From Streptomyces sp. IMTB 2501 (lineage in GTDB: Bacteria > Actinomycetota > Actinomycetes > Streptomycetales > Streptomycetaceae), in contig NZ_MQUS01000017.1 of the NCBI RefSeq assembly GCF_001953885.1, positions 1 through 64,000 on the forward strand: a DNA stretch of 64,000 bases, read 5' to 3'. The notes beneath the pieces are model-generated. The model saw nothing but the letters and a program-made list of their open reading frames with translations. It was not told the origin of the DNA and made no database searches. A program made the translations under genes and the position numbers. Shown here one piece after another: positions 49,740 through 59,340 of this stretch (position 1 is the stretch's first letter; every line of letters begins with the position of its first letter).

Positions 49740-51551
49740 GTGTCTCAGGACACGAGCACGCGCCAGCTGGAAAACGAAGCACCGGACGACGACGCCCCCG
49801 TCGAAACGCCCGCGCCCACTCCCCGCCCCTTCCGGCGGCCGTGGGCCGACTTGCCGCGGAGGCCCTGGGTCGCCTGGCGGACGCGTACGCGGCGCTGGCG
49901 GGAGGGGCATCCCGAGGTCGTCCGGGTGCTGTCCGGCGCGGTCAACGTGCTCGCCGCCGTTCTGGTCGTCGGCGCGCTCGTGATGCCGAACTCCATGGAC
50001 GGGCTGGGGCTCTCGACGTTTGTGCGGATACCGGCGGAAGGTGTGATCGGGGCCGCCGTGATGCTCGCGCTGCCGCGCCGGCCGCGGGTGGTACTGGCCG
50101 TCGTGTCCGGGATCGCGCTGGCCGCGATGACCGTGCTGAACCTGCTCGACATGGGCTTCACCCAGTATCTGGGCCGCGGCTTCAACCCCATCCTCGACTG
50201 GAGCCTGCTCGGCGACACCCACTCGTATCTGGTGGACTCGCTGGGCCCTACGGCCACGCTCGCCGCCACGGCCGGTGTGATCGTCCTCGTGCTGCTGCTG
50301 TTCGTGCTGCTGACGCTGTCGACCGTCCGGCTCGCCAACCTGCTCGCCCGGAACTCCGGCATCGCGACCCGGGGCACCCTGATCGCCGGCGTCGTCTGGA
50401 TCACCTGCTCCTCGCTCGGCGTGCAGATGTCCGGCGTGCCGCTCGCCGTCGACCGCACCGCGACCGCGCTGAAGGGGCAGGTCCGGCAGGCGCGGAACAC
50501 CCTGCGGGACGAGGCGGAGTTCGAGAAGGTGGCCAGGGTGGACGCCTTCGGGAACACCCCGGGCAGCCAGCTGGTGCCGGATCTGCGCGGCAAGGACATG
50601 ATCTTCACGTTCATCGAGAGCTACGGACGCAGCGCGGTCGAGGACCCGATCATGGCACCCGGGGTCGACAGCACGCTCGACGCGCGCACCAAGGATCTGG
50701 CCAAGGCCGGTTTCCACGCCAGGAGCGGCTGGCTGACCTCGGCGACGTACGGCGGCAGCAGCTGGCTCGGGCACTCCACCACCATGTCGGGCCTCTGGAT
50801 CAGCGACCAGCAGCGTTACCGCACGGTCATGGCCAGCGACCACATGAGCCTGACCGACGCGTTCAAGAAGACCGGCGCCTTCGACACCGTCGGCGTCATG
50901 CCGGGCGTGCAGAAGGGGTGGCCGGAGCAGAAGTGGTACGGCCTGGACAAGGTCTACAACGCCTTCCAACTCGGCTACAAGGGGCCGAAGTTCAGCTGGT
51001 CGACGATGCCGGACCAGTACACGCTCCAGCAGTACCAGGACCGCGTGCACAGCAAGAAGCCGGCCGACGGCAAGTCACGGATGTCCCTCCTCATCCTGAC
51101 CTCCAGCCACACCCCCTGGGCGCCGATCCCCAAGATGGTCCCCTGGAACCAGCTGGGCGACGGCTCGGTCTTCAACGGCATCGAGAAGGCCGGCAACCCG
51201 TCCTCCTACACCCTCACCGACGACACGCACTCCAAGGAGGAGTACGGCAAGTCCGTCCAGTACACGGTGACGGCCCTGACCCAGTGGCTGGAGCGCTACG
51301 GCAACGACAACACCGTGCTGGTCTTCCTCGGCGACCACCAGCCGAACGCCCACGTCAGCGGCAACCGTGCCAGCCGTGACGTGCCGGTCTCGATCGTCGC
51401 CAAGGACCCGAAGCTCCTCGACAAGATCGACAGCTGGGGCTGGACCGACGGCCTGCGGCCCGCGCACAACGCGCCGGTCTGGAAGATGAGCGCGTTCCGC
51501 GACCGCTTCCTGACGGCGTACGGCTCGACCCCGCACCCGAAGAAGGGCTGA
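49740..51551 (+). CDS. Membrane sulfatase-like / phosphoglycerol-transferase-like enzyme
   Basis: 603 residues from GTG 49740. A Pro-rich cytoplasmic N-terminus, about five membrane helices (residues 65-235), then an extracytoplasmic alkaline-phosphatase-fold domain: FTFIESYGRSAVED (metal-ligand Glu), ATYGGSSWLGHSTTMSG (nucleophile region), ILTSSHTPW, and VFLGDHQPNAHV (Asp/His metal ligands). This is the architecture of lipoteichoic-acid synthase-like enzymes, with transfer or hydrolysis at the outer face of the membrane. The true substrate in actinomycetes is unknown. It ends base-to-base with the convergent dusB. Confidence 0.85.
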   Translation: MSQDTSTRQLENEAPDDDAPVETPAPTPRPFRRPWADLPRRPWVAWRTRTRRWREGHPEVVRVLSGAVNVLAAVLVVGALVMPNSMDGLGLSTFVRIPAEGVIGAAVMLALPRRPRVVLAVVSGIALAAMTVLNLLDMGFTQYLGRGFNPILDWSLLGDTHSYLVDSLGPTATLAATAGVIVLVLLLFVLLTLSTVRLANLLARNSGIATRGTLIAGVVWITCSSLGVQMSGVPLAVDRTATALKGQVRQARNTLRDEAEFEKVARVDAFGNTPGSQLVPDLRGKDMIFTFIESYGRSAVEDPIMAPGVDSTLDARTKDLAKAGFHARSGWLTSATYGGSSWLGHSTTMSGLWISDQQRYRTVMASDHMSLTDAFKKTGAFDTVGVMPGVQKGWPEQKWYGLDKVYNAFQLGYKGPKFSWSTMPDQYTLQQYQDRVHSKKPADGKSRMSLLILTSSHTPWAPIPKMVPWNQLGDGSVFNGIEKAGNPSSYTLTDDTHSKEEYGKSVQYTVTALTQWLERYGNDNTVLVFLGDHQPNAHVSGNRASRDVPVSIVAKDPKLLDKIDSWGWTDGLRPAHNAPVWKMSAFRDRFLTAYGSTPHPKKG

Positions 51552-52685
51552 TCAGCCTCCGGAGGTGTCCAGCTCCGCGTCCTCGCTGACGCCCGCGCAG
51601 TCGTAAGGGTCCTTCAGCCAGCCGTCCGGCAGCACCACCCGGTTGTTGCCGGACGTACGGCCGCGCGGGCCGTCGGCGCCGAGCGGCCAGGGCTGGTCGA
51701 GGTCCAGCTCGTCCAGGCCGGCCCGCAGCTCCTCCAGGGAGGATGTGATCGCGAGTCGCCCCCGCATCTCGGAGCCGACCGCGAAGCCCTTCAGATACCA
51801 GGCGACGTGCTTGCGGAAGTCGATCACGCCCTTGGACTCGTCGCCGATCCACTCGCCGAGCAGGCGGGCGTGGCGGACCATGATGTCGGCGACCTCACGC
51901 AGTGCGGGTCGTTCGATGTCATCCGTACGCCCCTCGAAGGCGGCGACCAGGTCCGCGAACAGCCACGGCCGCCCCAGGCACCCGCGCCCGACCACGACAC
52001 CGTCGCAGCCGGTCGCCCGGACCATCCGCAGCGCGTCCTCGGCCGACCAGATGTCGCCGTTGCCGAGCACGGGGATCTCCGGCACATGCTCCTTCAGGCG
52101 TGCGATGGCGTCCCAGTCGGCGGTGCCGCCGTAGTGCTGGGCGGCCGTTCGGCCGTGGAGCGCGATCGCCGTGACGCCCTCCTCGACGGCGATACGGCCG
52201 GCGTCGAGGTAGGTGATGTGATCGTCGTCGATGCCCTTGCGCATCTTCATCGTCACCGGCAGGTCGCCGGCGCCGCTCACCGCCTCGCGCAGGATCGCGC
52301 GCAGCAGGTTCCGCTTGTAGGGGAGGGCCGAGCCGCCGCCCTTCCTGGTCACCTTGGGGACCGGGCAGCCGAAGTTCAGGTCGATGTGGTCGGCCAGGTC
52401 CTCCTCCGCGATCATGCGGACGGCCTTGCCGACGGTCGCGGGGTCGACGCCGTACAGCTGGATCGAACGCGGCCGCTCGCTCGCGTCGAACCTGATCAGC
52501 TGCATGGTCTTCTCGTTGCGCTCGACCAGCGCCCGGGTCGTGATCATCTCGCTGACGAACAGCCCCTTGCCCCCGCTGAACTCACGGCACAGCGTGCGGA
52601 AGGGCGCGTTGGTGATGCCCGCCATGGGTGCGAGCACGACGGGCGGCGTCACGGCGTGCGGGCCGATGGAGAGCGGGTGGGTCAT
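51552..52685 (-). CDS. dusB: tRNA-dihydrouridine synthase B
   Basis: 377 residues from ATG 52685 (GGAG 8 bases upstream). FMN barrel with APMAGITNAPFRTLCRE, IQLYGVDP, NFGCPVPKVTRKGGGSAL with catalytic Cys107, MKMRKGIDDDHITYLD, ALHGRTAAQHYGGTADW and GNGDIW. It reduces specific uridines of tRNA with NADPH. Complete and of normal length. The stop abuts the convergent sulfatase-like gene with no spacer. Confidence 0.95.
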   Translation of the reverse strand: MTHPLSIGPHAVTPPVVLAPMAGITNAPFRTLCREFSGGKGLFVSEMITTRALVERNEKTMQLIRFDASERPRSIQLYGVDPATVGKAVRMIAEEDLADHIDLNFGCPVPKVTRKGGGSALPYKRNLLRAILREAVSGAGDLPVTMKMRKGIDDDHITYLDAGRIAVEEGVTAIALHGRTAAQHYGGTADWDAIARLKEHVPEIPVLGNGDIWSAEDALRMVRATGCDGVVVGRGCLGRPWLFADLVAAFEGRTDDIERPALREVADIMVRHARLLGEWIGDESKGVIDFRKHVAWYLKGFAVGSEMRGRLAITSSLEELRAGLDELDLDQPWPLGADGPRGRTSGNNRVVLPDGWLKDPYDCAGVSEDAELDTSGG

Positions 52686-52756
52686 CGTCAGGGCTCCGGT
52701 ACGGATGTAGGGCACAGGGACACGGGGCAAGGAACCATTGTCCCTCACCCGGCCGG

Positions 52757-53662
52757 TCACCCGTCCGCCAGCTCCGCCAGCCGTTCCAGCCGATCCTCGC
52801 TCTCCTCGTCGGCGGGGATGTACGCCACCACGCGGTGGGCCGGTGACTGTGGTGCCAGCCACATGTTGCGGTGCTCAAGGCGGATCAGGCCGGCCACCGG
52901 GTGCCGGTACCGCTTGACGTGCGGGGACATCGGCGCCACCTCGTGCCGTCCCCACAGCTCGCGGAACTCCTCGGAGACCGCCAGCAGCCGGTCCAGCTGC
53001 TCCTTCCACGCGGGCTCGGCCACATGCTCGGCCATGGCCGCCCGGTACTTGGCGATCAGGTCCCGCAGCATCTCGTCCCGGTCGAGGAAGTCCCGCTTCC
53101 AGCGCTCGCTGGTGGTCAGCAGCCACAGACAGTTCCGCTCGGCCGGCGGCAGCTCGGCGGGGTCGCCGAAGAGCTGGGCGAAGGGCCTGTTGGCGGCGAG
53201 GACGTCGTACCGGGCGTTCTGCAGGGCGGCCGGGTAGGGCGCGAGCCGTTCGACGACCTTCCGCGCGGACTGGGAGACCACCGGGCACTCGGGATCGGTG
53301 CGCGGGTCGGCGGTCCCGGCGAGGGCGAAGAGGTGGGCACGCTCGGTGGGGTCCATGAGCAGGGCCCGGGCGACGGCGTCCAGCACCTGCGCGGAGACAT
53401 GGGTGGCGCGGGCCTGCTCGATCCACGTGTACCAGGTGACGCCGACCGCGGAGAGCTGGGCGACCTCCTCCCGGCGCAGTCCCGGTGTACGGCGGCGCGG
53501 GCCGCGCGGCAGGCCGACCTGCTCCGGGGTGATGCGCTCGCGCCGGCTGCGCAGGAAGGCGGCCAGTTCCCGGCGCCGGACGTGCTGCGGCCCGGACTGC
53601 GCCGTACGGATGTGCTGCGCTTGCGGCTGGTCCGTGCGGTGTTCCGGCGCTGCGATGCTCAT
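52757..53662 (-). CDS. MmyB-like XRE-family regulator (copy 1)
   Basis: 301 residues. N-terminal XRE helix-turn-helix (RRRELAAFLRSRRERITPEQ ... TPGLRREEVAQLSAVGVTWY-TWIEQ), then the MmyB ligand-binding domain (PAALQNARYDVLAANRPFAQ, LEHRNMWLAPQSPAHRVVAY). The ligand of this domain is generally a small hydrophobic molecule; here unknown. It is divergent from an MFS exporter, with an inverted-repeat operator (53710) between them, so it most likely controls the pump. It has a paralogue with the same arrangement at 56818. Confidence 0.92.
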   Translation of the reverse strand: MSIAAPEHRTDQPQAQHIRTAQSGPQHVRRRELAAFLRSRRERITPEQVGLPRGPRRRTPGLRREEVAQLSAVGVTWYTWIEQARATHVSAQVLDAVARALLMDPTERAHLFALAGTADPRTDPECPVVSQSARKVVERLAPYPAALQNARYDVLAANRPFAQLFGDPAELPPAERNCLWLLTTSERWKRDFLDRDEMLRDLIAKYRAAMAEHVAEPAWKEQLDRLLAVSEEFRELWGRHEVAPMSPHVKRYRHPVAGLIRLEHRNMWLAPQSPAHRVVAYIPADEESEDRLERLAELADG

Positions 53663-53709
53663 GTGCCAAGGGTGCCGTCCCGCCGTAGCCCGGTTCCAGT
53701 TGGTGCCGG

Positions 53710-53735
53710 TACCTGGATGAGTGCCGCCTGGTACC
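53710..53735. promoter_or_regulatory. Operator of MmyB/MFS module 1
   Basis: TACCTGGATGAG, 6 variable bases, then CTGGTACC. Compared with module 2 (57743), only one base differs outside the 6-base centre. The ends form the inverted repeat TACCtG-N12-CTGGTA (one mismatch). Confidence 0.75.
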
Positions 53736-53764
53736 CCGCTGGGAGCTGTCCCAGAGTCGAGGGC

Positions 53765-55189
53765 GTGACCACGACGACGACCACTGTGCCGACCGAGGCC
53801 CCGCCCCGCGGCCTCACGCCCCTGGGCCTGCTCACCCTTCTCCTCGGGACCGCCCTCCCGATGATCGACTTCTTCATCGTCAATGTCGCGCTGCCGACGA
53901 TCGAGCACGATCTGCACGCCGCGCCGGCCACGCTGGAGATGGTGGTGGCCGGGTACGCGGTGGCGTACGCCGTGCTGCTCGTCCTCGGCGGCCGGCTGGG
54001 CGACGGCCACGGCCGGCGGCGGCTGTTCCTGTGGGGAGTGGCCGGTTTCGGGCTGACCTCGCTGGTCTGCGGGCTGGCGCCGACCGCCGGGTGGCTGGTG
54101 GCGGCGCGGATCGCGCAGGGTGCCGCGTCGGCGGCGCTGCTTCCGCAGGTGCTGGCCACCATCCACGCGACGACGTCCGGGGAGCGGCGGGCCCGCGCGG
54201 TCGCCCTGTACGGCTCGGTCGGCGGGGTGTCCGTCGTACTCGGCCAGGTGCTGGGCGGGGTGCTGGTGGCGGCCGATCTGGCGGGCACCGGCTGGCGCGC
54301 GGTGTTCCTGGTGAACGTGCCGGTGGCCGTCGCCGCCCTGGTCTGTGCGGTGCGCTCGGTGCCGGAGAGCCGGGCCGAGCGGCCCGCGCGGGGTGACCTC
54401 GCCGGTACGACGCTGCTGGCGGCGACGCTGACCGCGCTGCTGCTGCCGCTGACCGAGGGCCGGGCGGCGGGCTGGCCGCTGTGGTCGGTGCTGCTGCTGT
54501 GCGCGGCGCCGCTGTGCGGGGCGGGGTTCTACGGGGTGGAGCGACGGGCGGAGCGGGCCGGAGGCAGCCCGCTGCTGCCCCCGTCCCTGCTGATCGCGCC
54601 GGAGGTCCGCCGGGGCCTGCTGCTGGGTCTGCCGGTGTTCATCGGGTTCGCGGGCTGGATGTTCGTGAGCGCGGTGACGCTGCAACAGGGCCTCGGCTAC
54701 GGGGCGTTGGGGGCCGGGCTGACGCTGGTGCCGATGGGGGTGGCGCAGTTCGCGGCGTCGATGCTGGCGCCGCGTGTCGTACGACGGTTCGGCGGGCGGG
54801 CGGTGGCACTGGCGGCGGTGGTGCACATCGCGGGGCTGGCGACGGTGACGGCGACGGCGCTGCTGGGTCCCTGGCCGCATCTCTCCCCGCTCGCCCTCTC
54901 CCCCGGTCTGGTGCTGTGCGGCCTCGGCCAGGGCCTTCAACTGCCCCTCTATTACCGGATTCTGCTGGCGGCGATCCCGGCCCGGCTGGCGGGCACGGGC
55001 AGCGGGCTGGCGGCCACGCTCCAGCAGTCGTGCCTGGCCGTCGGGGTCGCGACGCTCGGTTCGCTGTTCCTGTCGCTCGTCCCCGGTCTCGGCATGCGGG
55101 AGGCGCTGGCGGTGGTGCTGGCGGTGCAGGCGGCGGGACTGGCGGGGCTGGGGTGGCTCGGTCTGCGGCTGCCCGCCAAGATCATGTAA
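53765..55189 (+). CDS. MFS exporter, DHA2-type (copy 1)
   Basis: 474 residues from GTG 53765 (the frame is open further upstream but runs through the regulator gene). About 14 membrane helices: MIDFFIVNVALPTIEHDLHA (motif D-like start), GYAVAYAVLLVLGGRLGD-GHGRRR (motif A), LLPQVLATIHATT, GQVLGGVLVAADLAGTGWRA (motif C). This is the EmrB/QacA-like proton antiporter family, exporting drugs or metabolites. Paralogous along its whole length to the 57798 pump. Controlled presumably by the divergent MmyB-like regulator. Confidence 0.93.
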   Translation: MTTTTTTVPTEAPPRGLTPLGLLTLLLGTALPMIDFFIVNVALPTIEHDLHAAPATLEMVVAGYAVAYAVLLVLGGRLGDGHGRRRLFLWGVAGFGLTSLVCGLAPTAGWLVAARIAQGAASAALLPQVLATIHATTSGERRARAVALYGSVGGVSVVLGQVLGGVLVAADLAGTGWRAVFLVNVPVAVAALVCAVRSVPESRAERPARGDLAGTTLLAATLTALLLPLTEGRAAGWPLWSVLLLCAAPLCGAGFYGVERRAERAGGSPLLPPSLLIAPEVRRGLLLGLPVFIGFAGWMFVSAVTLQQGLGYGALGAGLTLVPMGVAQFAASMLAPRVVRRFGGRAVALAAVVHIAGLATVTATALLGPWPHLSPLALSPGLVLCGLGQGLQLPLYYRILLAAIPARLAGTGSGLAATLQQSCLAVGVATLGSLFLSLVPGLGMREALAVVLAVQAAGLAGLGWLGLRLPAKIM

Positions 55190-55235
55190 CACTCATTAGT
55201 TAGACACACTATTGAAATCGAGGTACGGTGAAACC

Positions 55236-56687
55236 ATGCCCGAGTTGAGCCATCGCCGCCGTCTGCTCGTGCTCGCGATCTGCTGTATGAGCCTGCTGAT
55301 CGTGAGCCTGGACAACACCGTGCTGAACGTGGCGCTGCCGTCCATGCAGCGCGATCTGCACGCCACCACCTCCGGACTGCAGTGGACGATCGACGCCTAC
55401 ACGCTGGTGCTCGCCTCGCTCCTGATGCTCGCGGGCTCGACGGCCGACCGCATCGGCCGCAAGAAGGTCTTCATGACCGGCCTGATCGTGTTCACGGTCG
55501 GCTCCGTACTCTGCTCCGTGGCGCCGAACCTCAGCCTGCTGGTGGTGTTCCGCATGGTGCAGGCGATCGGCGGCTCGATGCTCAACCCGGTCGCGATGTC
55601 GATCATCACCAACACCTTCACCGACGCCCGGGAGCGGGCCCGCGCGATCGGCGTGTGGGGCGCGGTGGTCGGCATATCCATGGCTGCGGGCCCACTGGTG
55701 GGCGGTCTCCTCGTCCAGTCGGTGAGCTGGCGCTCGATCTTCTGGATCAACCTCCCGGTGGGCCTCGCCGCCCTCCTGCTCACCCTCCGCTTCGTCCCCG
55801 AGTCCCGCGCGCCGAAGGCCCGCCGCCCCGACCCGATCGGGCAGCTCCTGGTCATCGCCCTGTTCGGCTCGCTGACGTACGCGATCATCGAGGCGCCGGA
55901 CGCGGGTGCGGCGACGGTGGCTCCCTTCGCGGCGACAGCCCTGGCGGCCCTCCTGGCCCTCCTCCGGTACGAACCTCGCCGCGCCGAACCCCTCATCGAG
56001 CTGCGCTTCTTCCGCTCGGCGCCGTTCAGCGGGGCCACCGTCATCGCGATCAGCGCGTTCGCGGCGCTGGGCGGCTTCCTGTTCCTGTCGACGCTGTATC
56101 TGCAGAACGTCCGCGGTCTCGACGCCCTGCACGCGGGCCTGTGGATGCTGCCGATGGCCGCGCCGACCTTCCTGTGCGCGCCCCTGTCCGGCCGCCTGGT
56201 CGGCGGCCGCGGCCCGCGCCTCCCCCTCCTGGTGGCCGGTACGGCGATGACGGCGAGCGGCGTCCTCTTCGCGGCCTTCGAGGCGGAGACGTCGAACGCC
56301 ACCCTCCTCATCGCCTACGTCCTCTTCGGCATCGGCTTCGGTTTCGTGAACGCGCCGATCACCAACACGGCCGTCTCCGGCATGCCCCGCGCCCAGGCCG
56401 GCGTGGCCGCCGCGGTCGCCTCCACCAGCAGACAGCTGGGCCAGACCCTGGGTGTCGCGGTGATCGGCGCGGTCCTGGCCTCCGGCATCCACACCTCCGC
56501 CTACCGCGACACCTTCGTCTCCGCGGCCCGCCCCGGCTGGTGGATCCTCACCGCCTGCGGCCTGGCCGTCCTCGCCCTCGGCCTCCTGACCAGCGGCCGC
56601 TGGGCCCGCAGGACGGCCGAGCGCACGGCCGAGAGCCTGTCCTCACCGGAGGTCCGGGAGGCGGCGGGGGTCGGCGCGGAGACCTGA
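55236..56687 (+). CDS. MFS exporter, DHA2-type (third, different pump)
   Basis: 483 residues from ATG 55236. About 14 helices with SLDNTVLNVALPSMQRDLHA, LAGSTADRIGRKK (motif A), and ISMAAGPLVGGLLVQSVSWR (motif C). It is clearly a different branch from the two neighbouring pumps (classic EmrB/LfrA-like). An AT-rich leader (ACTCATTAGTTAGACACACT near 55190-55210) follows the previous stop by a few bases and may hold its own promoter and operator. No regulator of its own is adjacent. Confidence 0.93.
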   Translation: MPELSHRRRLLVLAICCMSLLIVSLDNTVLNVALPSMQRDLHATTSGLQWTIDAYTLVLASLLMLAGSTADRIGRKKVFMTGLIVFTVGSVLCSVAPNLSLLVVFRMVQAIGGSMLNPVAMSIITNTFTDARERARAIGVWGAVVGISMAAGPLVGGLLVQSVSWRSIFWINLPVGLAALLLTLRFVPESRAPKARRPDPIGQLLVIALFGSLTYAIIEAPDAGAATVAPFAATALAALLALLRYEPRRAEPLIELRFFRSAPFSGATVIAISAFAALGGFLFLSTLYLQNVRGLDALHAGLWMLPMAAPTFLCAPLSGRLVGGRGPRLPLLVAGTAMTASGVLFAAFEAETSNATLLIAYVLFGIGFGFVNAPITNTAVSGMPRAQAGVAAAVASTSRQLGQTLGVAVIGAVLASGIHTSAYRDTFVSAARPGWWILTACGLAVLALGLLTSGRWARRTAERTAESLSSPEVREAAGVGAET

Positions 56688-56817
56688 GTGCGGGCGGGGC
56701 GCGGCCACGACCGGACGAGCGGCTTCGCCCGCCGAGGACCTGGGGCCTGCACGGCGGAAGAGGGCGTCGACGCGATGGGCTCCCCCCTTGGTGGGGCGGA
56801 CGTTGCCTGTTGGGGCA

Positions 56818-57696
56818 CTACCTCCGCGCCATCTCGTACAGCTTCTCCAGGCGCTCGCGGGACTCCTCGTCCGCGGGGGTGTACGTCACCATGCGGGCGC
56901 CCAGCTCCGGGCCCAGCCACAGGTCCGTGTGCTCCAGTCTGAGATGGCCGACGAGGACGTTGCGGAACTCCTTGGTCTTGGAGCGGCTGCCGACCACCTC
57001 GTAACGCTGCCAGTTCTCGCGGAACTCGGGGGACGCCGTCTCCAGCCGCTTCAGGAGCATCTTCCAGGCCGGTTCGCCGAGATGGCCGGCCAGTGAGGCG
57101 CGCAGCTTGGCGGCCATCAGGCGCTGGGTCTCCTCCAGGTGGACGACCGAGTCCTGCCACTCCTTGTTGGTGTAGCAGAGGAGCATGCAGTTGAGGTCCT
57201 CCGCCGGCAGGGCGTCCAGGTCGCACAGCAGGCGACTGTAGGTGCGGTTGTAGGCGAGGATGTCGTACCGGCTGTTCTGGATGGAGGCCGGGAGCGGCTC
57301 CAGCCCGCGCAGCAGTTCGCGCAGGGCCGGGGTGACGCTCGGGCAGCTCGCGGCGGGCGTCGGATCGGTGGCGCCGGCCAGCTGGAAGAGGTGGGCGCGT
57401 TCGCTGGCGTCCAGCATCAGGGTGCGGGCGAGAGCGTCCAGGACCTGGACGGAGACCTGGATGTCCCGTGCCTGTTCCAGCCAGGTGTACCAGGTGACGC
57501 CGACCGCGGAGAGCTGGGCGACCTCCTCCCGGCGCAGTCCGGGCGTACGGCGCCGGGCCCCTCGGGGCAGGCCCACCTGCTCGGGGCTGATGCGCTCACG
57601 GCGGCTGCGCAGGAACGCGGCCAGTTCGTGCCGCCGGATCTCCGAGCCCCGGGTCGGCTGCGGGGCGGTCTCGCGGTCCGTGGCCATAGTGGTCAT
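56818..57696 (-). CDS. MmyB-like XRE-family regulator (copy 2)
   Basis: 292 residues, same domain layout as the 52757 gene: RRHELAAFLRSRRERISPEQ, TPGLRREEVAQLSAVGVTWY, then LPASIQNSRYDILAYNRTYS and LEHTDLWLGPELGARMVTYT. The DNA-reading helices (RREEVAQLSAVGVTWYTW) are identical to copy 1, matching the near-identical operators. The ligand domains have diverged more. Divergent from the 57798 pump. Confidence 0.92.
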   Translation of the reverse strand: MTTMATDRETAPQPTRGSEIRRHELAAFLRSRRERISPEQVGLPRGARRRTPGLRREEVAQLSAVGVTWYTWLEQARDIQVSVQVLDALARTLMLDASERAHLFQLAGATDPTPAASCPSVTPALRELLRGLEPLPASIQNSRYDILAYNRTYSRLLCDLDALPAEDLNCMLLCYTNKEWQDSVVHLEETQRLMAAKLRASLAGHLGEPAWKMLLKRLETASPEFRENWQRYEVVGSRSKTKEFRNVLVGHLRLEHTDLWLGPELGARMVTYTPADEESRERLEKLYEMARR

Positions 57697-57742
57697 GGCT
57701 CCAGGGTGCCTGCCCTCTCATCCTGTTGCCAGGTAGTTCTTC

Positions 57743-57768
57743 TACCAGGATGAGGACACTCTGGTACC
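57743..57768. promoter_or_regulatory. Operator of MmyB/MFS module 2
   Basis: TACCAGGATGAG, 6 variable bases, CTGGTACC; ends form the perfect inverted repeat TACCAG-N12-CTGGTA. Same position relative to both genes as in module 1. Confidence 0.78.
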
Positions 57769-57797
57769 AGTCTGAACGACGGCGCAGGCTCAAGGGC

Positions 57798-59228
57798 ATG
57801 AGTGAGACCGTCACCACCCGGGCCGTCCCTGCGACGACGGCCACACCGCCCGCACTCGGCGGGCTCGGACTGTTCACCGTTCTGCTCGCCGCGGCGCTGC
57901 CGCTGATCGACTTCTTCATCGTCAACGTCGCCCTGCCGACCATCGGCGCCGACCTCCGCGCGGGCGAGGCCGTGCTGGAGCTGGTCGTCGCCGGGTACGG
58001 CGTCGCCTATGCCGTACTGCTGGTGCTCGGCGGCCGGCTCGGGGACCTGTTCGGGCGGCGTCGGCTGTTCCTCGGCGGGATGGCCGCGTTCGGGCTGACC
58101 TCGCTGGCCTGCGGACTGGCGCCCGACGCCTGGAGCCTGGTCGCGGCGCGGGTCGCGCAGGGCGCCTCGGCCGCCGCGATGCTGCCGCAGGTGCTCGCCA
58201 CCATCCAGGCCACGACGCGTGGCGCGCGCCGCGCGAAGGCCATGAGCCTGTACGGCGCCACGGCCGGACTGTCCATGGTGGCGGGGCAGATACTCGGCGG
58301 GGTGCTCGTCGCCGCCGATGTCGCAGGCACCGGCTGGCGGTCGGTGTTCCTCGTCAACGTCCCTGTCGTCGTGGTCGGGTTGATCCTCGCCGTGCGGGTC
58401 ATGCCCGAGACCCGGTCGCAGCATCCGGAGCCCGTCGACGGCCTGGGCACCGTCCTGCTCGCGGTGTCCCTGCTGACACTGCTCGCCCCGCTCACCGAGG
58501 GCCGGGCCGCGGGCTGGCCGCTGTGGACATGGCTGTCGCTGGCCGCGTTCCCGTTCGCCGCCGGCGCGTTCTGGACGGTGGAACGGCGGGCCGACCGGTC
58601 GGGGCGCACCCCGCTGCTGCCGCCGAGCCTGCTGGCGCTGGCCTCGCTGCGGCGCGGTCTGGTGCTGATGGTGCCGTTCTCGATCGGCTTCAGCGGGTTC
58701 ATGTTCGTGATCGCGCTGGCGCTGCAACAGGGCGCCGGGCTCGGTCCGGTGCCGGCCGGGCTCGCGCTCGCGCCGATGGCCGTGGCCTTCCTGTTCGTCT
58801 CCCTCGCCGGGCCCCGGCTGATCGCCCGTTTCGGCACCCGGGTCGTCACCGCGGGCTCCGCGATCCAGGGCGTGGGCATCCTGCTGATCGTGCTGGCCGC
58901 CTGGCGGGACTGGCCGCACCTGGACGCCGGCTCGCTGCTGCCGGGCGCGGCCGTCGCCGGCGCCGGACAGGCGCTCCAACTGCCCAACGTCCTGCGGCTC
59001 GTGATGTCGGAGGTGCCGCCCGCCCGGGCCGGTGTCGGCAGTGGCGTGATGGTCACCACCCAGCAGTCCGCGCTCGCCCTGGGCGTGGCCACGCTCGGCA
59101 CCCTGTTCCTCACCCTCGTGCCCCGCATGGGCATGCGGGACGCGCTGGTCACCACGCTGCTGGTGCAGTTGGCCGGGATCGTACTGACCGGCCTGCTCAG
59201 CCTGCGCCTGCCCCGCCATGTCGGTTGA
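57798..59228 (+). CDS. MFS exporter, DHA2-type (copy 2)
   Basis: 476 residues from ATG 57798. The same sequence landmarks as copy 1: LIDFFIVNVALPTIGADLRA, GYGVAYAVLLVLGGRLGDLF-GRRR, LLAPLTEGRAAGWPLW, GVASLG-like C-terminal half (LALGVATLGTLFLTLVPRMG). Copy 1 and copy 2 share long identical stretches, so the regulator/pump module was duplicated. Export of a drug or own metabolite is inferred from family. Confidence 0.93.
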   Translation: MSETVTTRAVPATTATPPALGGLGLFTVLLAAALPLIDFFIVNVALPTIGADLRAGEAVLELVVAGYGVAYAVLLVLGGRLGDLFGRRRLFLGGMAAFGLTSLACGLAPDAWSLVAARVAQGASAAAMLPQVLATIQATTRGARRAKAMSLYGATAGLSMVAGQILGGVLVAADVAGTGWRSVFLVNVPVVVVGLILAVRVMPETRSQHPEPVDGLGTVLLAVSLLTLLAPLTEGRAAGWPLWTWLSLAAFPFAAGAFWTVERRADRSGRTPLLPPSLLALASLRRGLVLMVPFSIGFSGFMFVIALALQQGAGLGPVPAGLALAPMAVAFLFVSLAGPRLIARFGTRVVTAGSAIQGVGILLIVLAAWRDWPHLDAGSLLPGAAVAGAGQALQLPNVLRLVMSEVPPARAGVGSGVMVTTQQSALALGVATLGTLFLTLVPRMGMRDALVTTLLVQLAGIVLTGLLSLRLPRHVG

Positions 59229-59340
59229 TCCAGGGCACGGCTTGGACAACTCCGGGTGAAGCTCCCCCTGTTGATGTTCGTCTTGTTGCACACTCCTGTC
59301 CCGGTCGGGGTGTGCCCGACGCGAGGAGGCGTGAGGCGTC

